Source: Bacteroidaceae bacterium (GTDB lineage Bacteria; Bacteroidota; Bacteroidia; Bacteroidales; Bacteroidaceae). From it: a stretch of DNA of 64,000 bases. The position numbers were made by a program, and so were the translations under genes. Shown here one piece after another: positions 58,663-64,000 of the stretch. The stretch covers positions 26,726-90,725 of the forward strand of contig JAFZVY010000160.1 of NCBI GenBank assembly GCA_017617575.1. Reading direction: 5' to 3'. Position 1 is the first letter of the stretch, and each line of letters opens with the position of its first letter. The notes under the pieces are model-generated. The model had not been told where the DNA came from, did no database searches, and was given only the letters and a program-made list of their open reading frames with translations.

Positions 58663-61158
58663 TCACTTTCTTGCTTCCTTTGGAGTAATTCCGAATTGTT
58701 CCTTGAAGCATTTGGCAAAGTACTGAGAAGAACTGAAGCCTACATTGTATGCCACTTCTGCGATACTGAGTGTTGTGGTCTGCAAGAGGCGACGACCTTC
58801 GTTTAGTCGTATTTTGCGAATATATTCTGAAGCGGAGCTTGTGCCTGAATACTTTTGGAAACGACGGTAAAAGTTTGAACGGCTGATGTTCATGTCTTGT
58901 GCCAGTTGTTCGTTGCCATAGTTCGCATTGTCAATATTCTGCATTACTAACAGATGCATTTTCTCCATAAACTCGTCTGCTTCACGTTGTTTATACTCTG
59001 TGCTGTCAAACTTGTTGTCGGTATCTGATTGTTCTTGCGTAGCGTTTGTAGTAGGTGCTTCTTTGGCTTTCTTTTTTCTGGTAAGTAAGAATACCACAGA
59101 ACAGAATAATGTGAGAACGGCAAATACTATACTGACGATGTAGGCAGATTGCATTGGTATGCGAAATGTACGAAGAGTTTGTGTCTTAGTCCATCGTCCG
59201 TATTCATCACGACATTTCACTTCAAGTGTATAACTGCCACAAGAAAGTGAGTCGTATGTAATATCGTTGTGCCCAGCTTCAGTGTATTTCCATTCTGTTG
59301 CGTGTGCAAAAGGTGAGAATCCTTGTGGAACGAAACGGTAAGCGTATGAAATAACGTCTGAATGTAGGTGGTTGAGCGTAGAGACGTGTGTGGAGTCAAT
59401 GAGGACAATGCGTTCGTCAGATTGTGCTTTGTCAAGTTCTTTGCATGGAGCTATGACGAGGAAAGCACCTATACCGCCTACGCACACACTGTCGTCTGCA
59501 AGTGTGATGTCGGTAAAGTATTCGACATCGATATTTGGGTCGTTGGCATAAATCACACGTTCTGCCTTGGTGCGTGGATTGCTCTCCGTTATACACTTCT
59601 CTGTCAATGTCCATTGATGTCCATGTCTGTCAGTTACAGAAGGTAGAGCGTTTGGAACTGTTGAGTATGAGAGTTTGCTGTCCTTCCAATCCACAAGCCT
59701 AATAATACCCACGGAATCCGTGAGTTGTTCCAACTGGTGCTTGTGATAGTCGTAACGCATCACCTGCTTCTCTGTTCCAATAAGCAGTTTGCCTGAACCT
59801 AAGTCGTTCAAGGCACTTATGTAGTTAGGCACTTTACCTTCTGTGCATTCTTCCCAATGTATGCGCATCCCATCATGCCATGCGTGGATAAGTCGTCTGC
59901 CATTGCACGTCCACACTCCAGCCTTGTCACGACATTTAGCCAATACCTTTTGTGTGGAAAGAGGTGAAGGTGACGCTTCATTAGCCATGAAAGACATATC
60001 GCCTGTTTTTGCGTTGTATAACGATAGACGTGTGCGACGCTGATAAATCCAGTAATAGTCTCCTTCACGCACAATGCGGTCAACCATAATTTGATACCCA
60101 AGCTTCGATGTCATGGCTTTCACTTCGTGACGCTTTATCGCTCCTTGTGTCCATGATAGTGCAAAGGTATGTGGCGAACTACCTGGAACCCACACGTTGC
60201 CTCTATTGTCGCAGATGATTTTACCAATCAACTTCTTTTCTGTAGGTAGGAAGTTAGTCGTGGATAATCGTGTTATGCGGTTGCCACTGACTGCGTAGGC
60301 ATATATGTCATCCATGGTGCTTACCCACATTATGTCATGTAGTGTATCAAGCATCATGTTGTTCACTTCCTTGCTAAAGTTGTTTAGCATCATTTGCTCA
60401 TCCTGAACAGTGATATGTCCGCTCTCTTCGTACTTCACCACGCCCTTGCCCCATGTACCTACCCAGTAAAACCTACGGTCTTTGCTTTCGATGATGTAAC
60501 TTGCCGCTACGTCTAAGTCCCAAGGGCATTTCTCAAGTGTGTCCGATGCTTTCTTGATGCGATAGATACCACCGCGGAGTATGGTTATCCACAATGTACC
60601 TTTGGAGTCAAGCATTATTTCCTTCACTTCCTCACGACTGTTCGTGCCAATGCTCAACACCTTTTCTGCCTCACCGTCTTTGTTGAATCTAATAATGCTC
60701 TGTGCAATGCCAACCCACATCTTGCCATTGCTGTCCATGCAGACGTTGTTCACTTTCTTGCGCATGAGCATAGAGTGGGACACCTTCTTGATTTGCTCTT
60801 TTTTTTTGTCGAGGATGTATAGTCCCATGCGTGTGCCAAACCATATCCTGTTGTGACGGTCTTCACTGAAGCATGTCACTTCATCATTATCCATGATGCC
60901 TTTGCCCACGCCTTTGCTATTATACACTCTGATATTATAGCCATCATCACGACACAACCCTTCGCCGTTCGTGCCATACCAGAAGAAGCCTTCCTTGTCT
61001 TGCATTATCAATGCAAGGCTTGGAGAAGGCAACTTACTTTGTGTCGGTAGTTCACGAAAGATGATGTTGTCCATAGGGGTGTTTTGTGCCCCGACGGATA
61101 TGAATCGCAATGCGAAAAGTGTTATTAGAAAAATGTATTTATTATAAAAATGTAACAT
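58663..61158 (-). CDS. transmembrane regulator: beta-propeller sensor, Y_Y_Y domain and AraC HTH, no kinase
   Basis: An 831-residue protein from the ATG that opens a signal peptide (MLHFYNKYIFLITLFALRF); the ATG at 61203 lies before the promoter and is rejected. The large outer part contains two-component-regulator propeller repeats (FFWYGTNGEGL, RIWFGTRMGLYIL, GKMWVGI, GTLWITI) up to about 540, and a Y_Y_Y domain (YTLEVKCRDEYGRWT near 640). One membrane helix follows near 672-693. Inside are a short linker and an AraC-type HTH in the last 100 residues (FYRRFQKYSGTSSASEYIRKIRL, VGFSSSQYFAKCFKEQFG). The histidine-kinase and receiver domains of hybrid two-component systems are missing. It should sense a glycan fragment in the periplasm and activate nearby genes directly. 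Confidence 0.85.
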   Translation of the reverse strand: MLHFYNKYIFLITLFALRFISVGAQNTPMDNIIFRELPTQSKLPSPSLALIMQDKEGFFWYGTNGEGLCRDDGYNIRVYNSKGVGKGIMDNDEVTCFSEDRHNRIWFGTRMGLYILDKKKEQIKKVSHSMLMRKKVNNVCMDSNGKMWVGIAQSIIRFNKDGEAEKVLSIGTNSREEVKEIMLDSKGTLWITILRGGIYRIKKASDTLEKCPWDLDVAASYIIESKDRRFYWVGTWGKGVVKYEESGHITVQDEQMMLNNFSKEVNNMMLDTLHDIMWVSTMDDIYAYAVSGNRITRLSTTNFLPTEKKLIGKIICDNRGNVWVPGSSPHTFALSWTQGAIKRHEVKAMTSKLGYQIMVDRIVREGDYYWIYQRRTRLSLYNAKTGDMSFMANEASPSPLSTQKVLAKCRDKAGVWTCNGRRLIHAWHDGMRIHWEECTEGKVPNYISALNDLGSGKLLIGTEKQVMRYDYHKHQLEQLTDSVGIIRLVDWKDSKLSYSTVPNALPSVTDRHGHQWTLTEKCITESNPRTKAERVIYANDPNIDVEYFTDITLADDSVCVGGIGAFLVIAPCKELDKAQSDERIVLIDSTHVSTLNHLHSDVISYAYRFVPQGFSPFAHATEWKYTEAGHNDITYDSLSCGSYTLEVKCRDEYGRWTKTQTLRTFRIPMQSAYIVSIVFAVLTLFCSVVFLLTRKKKAKEAPTTNATQEQSDTDNKFDSTEYKQREADEFMEKMHLLVMQNIDNANYGNEQLAQDMNISRSNFYRRFQKYSGTSSASEYIRKIRLNEGRRLLQTTTLSIAEVAYNVGFSSSQYFAKCFKEQFGITPKEARK

Positions 61159-61178
61159 CTGTTTGTGTAATTCTGTCG

Positions 61179-61186
61179 CAAATATA
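61179..61186 (-). promoter_or_regulatory. -7 promoter element of the regulator gene
   Basis: Minus-strand TATATTTG, perfect TAnnTTTG, 21 bases before the chosen start codon. The leader would be very short. Confidence 0.55.
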
Positions 61187-61272
61187 CAATAATATCGTTG
61201 CATTGGGTACGTGTTGGGACGATTTTATACATTATATCTTCGATATTTACCATACTCAGAGTGCTTCCACTA

Positions 61273-61280
61273 TAACTTTG
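61273..61280 (+). promoter_or_regulatory. -7 promoter element of the PL11 gene
   Basis: TAACTTTG, a perfect TAnnTTTG match, 25 bases before the PL11 start codon. Together with 61179-61186 it makes a compact divergent promoter, so the regulator may control this gene. Confidence 0.65.
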
Positions 61281-61304
61281 CGGAAAATACAAATAATCGT
61301 GTCT

Positions 61305-64000
61305 ATGAACATTCGTCTATTATTAAGGAGTATTATAGGAAGAAAAAGCTTTTTGACGTTAACATTAGTAGCTATGTCTGTAACTTGTGTGTATGCTCAG
61401 CGCATACAGCAACGTCTTGGACGTGGCGTCGTGGCAGTGCAGAATGGCACGAGTGTGACCGTCACTTGGCGTAGGTTAGCACAGGAGCCGGAGAATGCCA
61501 AGTATAATATATATATAAGGAGGAAAGGAGCAACTGACTATGTAAAGATAAACAATACGCCACTCACAAATACTAACTATAAGACGACAACCACTACCGT
61601 TCCTCTTGGTAGCGATGTAGCAGTGCGCATTGTTACAGGCTTAGGTTCGGACATGACAGAAGGTGAGTTGAGTATTCCTTTTAAGTTCCAAAGCCGTGAC
61701 TTGAGGAATATGTATATGAGCATCCTGTTCAATAACAGTCCTCTTGACAATGCAGGCTTTGAGACTAAATACTGCTGGCCTGTTGACCTTGATGGCAATG
61801 GTGAGTATGACTATGTGGTAGATAGAAACTCAAAGACGGAGGAACGTCACTACCTTGAGGCTTACCTCGCTGATGGCACATATCTTTGGACTGTTGACCT
61901 CGGACCTAACGAGATGAGTTCTGCTGGTCAGGACGACCAGATTTGCGCCTACGACATCGACTGCGATGGCTATGGCGAAGTACTTGTGCAGACTTCTGAC
62001 GGTACACGTTTCTGGGACAAGGCTAACAATACTTGGGGATTGTACGTCAATGGTAGCACTACGGGTGATACGGATGGTGACGGAATCATTGACTATAATA
62101 CACAGACGGTTAAGAATGCACCTAAGTATTTCTCTGTCATCAACGGTATGACGGGTGCGGAGAAGGCAAGCGTGGAACAGTGGTATGACGCTGCCTACAA
62201 CCGTACCAACAAGTCGTCGCTTATGGGCGAGGAGTATAACCGTCATGTCGGTCATGTCGGTATCTTCTATCACGACGGTGTGCATCCTGCCATAGTCATG
62301 GAGTGGCACACACGCACCACTTCGGGAGAACATCAGTATCGCAACTCTGCATTTGCCTTCGACTTCTCTTCGGGTAAGGCACGGAACTGGCACCAGTTGT
62401 TTATGAAGAATACGGGCGGTGCTACGTTCCACCAGATTCGCATATTGGATGCCGATGGTGACGGTAGGGACGAGATGAGCAGTGGTGCTTACTGTATGGA
62501 TGACGATGGTAGCACACTCTACAACTCTGGTATATCACATGGAGACCGCCATCGTACAACAGACATTGACCCTGAACGTCCCGGCCTTGAGACTTTCTCC
62601 GTTCAGCAGTATGCAGGCGATATGCTCGGTCAGATTCTCTTCGATGCTGCTACGGGCGAGCCTATACGTAAGTGGTATCTTAGTGCGGTAGGCGATGTCG
62701 GTCGTGGTGAGTGTATCGATATAGACAAGTCACACCTCGGCTGGGAGATGTGGTCAACTATGGATGGTGTGTATGATGCCAAGGGAGATAGGATTGCGAA
62801 CCTTACCAATACATATCCAACCGAAGGTATATGGTGGGACGGCGACCTTGACCGTGAGATTGTGCAGTCATCCGACAGTCATTACAATGTGTATGTACAG
62901 GACTACTTCAACGGCAGACTGATTGAGATTGCGAAGCTATCGGGCTACCGTTACATCACAAGCTACGGAAAGCGTGCCAAGTTCTGGGGCGACATCATCG
63001 GCGACTGGCGTGAGGAGCTTGTCCTCAATCACATGGAGAACGGTGTGAACGTAGGTATCGTGGGATTCACGACTGACTATGCAACGACGGTCAACAACAT
63101 ATACTGCTTACAGGAAGACCCACACTATCGTGGCGACTGCACCACTAAGGGTTATTACCAATCGCCTAACCCTGGATTCTATCTTGGATATGGCATGCCG
63201 CGTCCGCAGCTTCCTCCTTGCATGGTTACTGACTTAGTGGCAAAGGCTGACGGCACTTGGACTGCATTCGACCGTGTCACACCTGCTTCGTACGCTGATG
63301 GCAAGTCGCTTCTCCTCGACCTTACGCTTGGAGATGCAAAGGTTAAGGTTGGTGACGGTGCCAAGCCTGCTACTGTCTATGCAATGCCTGTTAAGGGACA
63401 GACTGTTACGCTTGATGGTAGCATGGCAGGCGGCTTCGATATGTGGAAGTCACAGCAGGGTACGCTTGTGCTCACTGGCAGGAATACGTCAACGGGTACG
63501 ACTTTCATATCCGAAGGTACACTCGTGGTTAATGGCGAGGTGACTGGTGACATCGATGTGCGTGCGCGCGGAACGTTATCTGGCTCTGGCGTTGTGAACA
63601 ATGTCACGTTTGAAGGTGCAATGAACTACGAGGGCGGACGCATAATGCCGATTGAAACCCTTACATTTAACAAAGGACTTACTATCAATAAGATTACATA
63701 TATAGAACTTGATATTGACCAGAGGTCCCTGGTCAGTGTCATTGGTGATGTGAACGTAACTGCCAATGTGATATTCACAATCAATTCAGCCAACCCTGTT
63801 ACAGGTGAGTACAAACTCATTGAGTATAGCGGAGAGCTGACTGGCGATATTGGCAGGATGAGCATTCGCGGACTTGTTGGCTTGTCATGTGATATTGTCT
63901 GTCATGACAAGGCAGTGTGGCTTGTCATTCACGAACAGCGTGGGGCAATGCAGGGCGTGAAGTGGACAGGCGACGTTGACGGCAACTGGAACTATAAGAC
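61305..64000 (+). CDS. PL11 rhamnogalacturonan lyase with autotransporter-type beta-strand repeat, 3' end outside window
   Basis: The frame is open from ATG 61305 to the window edge (898 codons, no stop). The signal peptide ends at CVYAQ (about 32). An Ig-like start (VTVTWRRLAQEPENAKYNIY) precedes the eight-bladed propeller typical of PL11 lyases, with calcium-type loops such as DLDGNGEYD, DIDCDGYGE, DADGDGRDE and the SGISHGDRHRTTDIDPERPG block. From about residue 620 an accessory region begins; GTLVLTGRNTSTGTTFISEG near 717-736 is an autotransporter-associated beta-strand repeat. PL11 enzymes cut the rhamnose-galacturonate backbone of RG-I pectin. This points to a pectin module beyond the right edge. 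Confidence 0.88.
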   Translation, partial: MNIRLLLRSIIGRKSFLTLTLVAMSVTCVYAQRIQQRLGRGVVAVQNGTSVTVTWRRLAQEPENAKYNIYIRRKGATDYVKINNTPLTNTNYKTTTTTVPLGSDVAVRIVTGLGSDMTEGELSIPFKFQSRDLRNMYMSILFNNSPLDNAGFETKYCWPVDLDGNGEYDYVVDRNSKTEERHYLEAYLADGTYLWTVDLGPNEMSSAGQDDQICAYDIDCDGYGEVLVQTSDGTRFWDKANNTWGLYVNGSTTGDTDGDGIIDYNTQTVKNAPKYFSVINGMTGAEKASVEQWYDAAYNRTNKSSLMGEEYNRHVGHVGIFYHDGVHPAIVMEWHTRTTSGEHQYRNSAFAFDFSSGKARNWHQLFMKNTGGATFHQIRILDADGDGRDEMSSGAYCMDDDGSTLYNSGISHGDRHRTTDIDPERPGLETFSVQQYAGDMLGQILFDAATGEPIRKWYLSAVGDVGRGECIDIDKSHLGWEMWSTMDGVYDAKGDRIANLTNTYPTEGIWWDGDLDREIVQSSDSHYNVYVQDYFNGRLIEIAKLSGYRYITSYGKRAKFWGDIIGDWREELVLNHMENGVNVGIVGFTTDYATTVNNIYCLQEDPHYRGDCTTKGYYQSPNPGFYLGYGMPRPQLPPCMVTDLVAKADGTWTAFDRVTPASYADGKSLLLDLTLGDAKVKVGDGAKPATVYAMPVKGQTVTLDGSMAGGFDMWKSQQGTLVLTGRNTSTGTTFISEGTLVVNGEVTGDIDVRARGTLSGSGVVNNVTFEGAMNYEGGRIMPIETLTFNKGLTINKITYIELDIDQRSLVSVIGDVNVTANVIFTINSANPVTGEYKLIEYSGELTGDIGRMSIRGLVGLSCDIVCHDKAVWLVIHEQRGAMQGVKWTGDVDGNWNYK

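Noticed and set aside
61159-61203. Upstream ATG of the transmembrane regulator
   Set aside because: The perfect TATATTTG element lies inside this extension, and the signal peptide begins at 61158.

Overview
This window looks like a carbohydrate-degradation superlocus of a gut or rumen Prevotella-type member of the Bacteroidota. The evidence is the two SusC/SusD outer-membrane pairs, many secreted glycan-active enzymes, promoters of the Bacteroidota TAnnTTTG type, weak or absent Shine-Dalgarno sites, a GH10-CE1 fusion like the Xyn10D-Fae1A enzyme known from Prevotella ruminicola, and a GH43 / sugar-symporter / GH10 cluster resembling xynB-xynD-xynA of Prevotella bryantii. The genus is inferred from gene content only; no rRNA or housekeeping marker is present. 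I see no tRNA, rRNA, phage gene, transposase or CRISPR array.

Layout. (1) 588-9125, plus strand: GH97, GH43-CBM6, GH43-CBM6-esterase and GH31. (2) 9345-13414, minus strand: a thioredoxin-fold TlpA-like protein and a GH43. They are separated by a 45-bp tandem repeat array, and a perfect 60-bp direct repeat brackets the TlpA-like gene plus the array. (3) 13797-22915, plus strand: GH3, an alpha/beta-hydrolase esterase, a secreted DUF3237 protein, GH43 and GH10-CE1. (4) 22916-25357: a repeat-rich zone between converging operons. It holds one HU-like DNA-binding protein bracketed by two inverted copies of a roughly 380-bp palindromic element. (5) 25358-49684, minus strand: an 11-gene run reading FAS1, SusC, SusD, FAS1, FAS1, SusC, SusD, then four esterase genes (SASA-type, CE6-CE1, tandem CE1, CE15). 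No glycoside hydrolase lies in this run. (6) 50018-53958: cytoplasmic GH43 and GPH symporter, divergent from a GH10 xylanase. (7) 54296-56560: Nudix-type regulator (XylR-like) and xylulokinase. (8) 56835-64000: GH9, a transmembrane AraC-type regulator lacking kinase domains, and the start of a PL11 rhamnogalacturonan lyase that runs off the window.

Working together, the two GH10 enzymes would cut the xylan backbone. Feruloyl, acetyl and glucuronoyl esterases would remove ester decorations and possibly lignin cross-links. GH43, GH97, GH31 and GH3 enzymes would trim arabinose, galactose, arabinopyranose or xylose. The SusCD pairs would import oligosaccharides, the symporter would carry them across the inner membrane, the cytoplasmic GH43 would release xylose, and xylulokinase would feed the pentose phosphate pathway. 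The target is most likely a heavily substituted, esterified arabinoxylan; the GH9 and PL11 genes suggest adjoining beta-glucan and pectin modules.

Between the genes lie at least five families of non-coding repeats: a palindromic composite element, hairpins with repetitive arms and a shared core, a 45-bp hairpin array, a 24-bp array, and a dispersed AGAGCC-loop-GGCTCT hairpin. I regard these, together with the FAS1/SusCD/esterase operon, as the least explained parts of the window.
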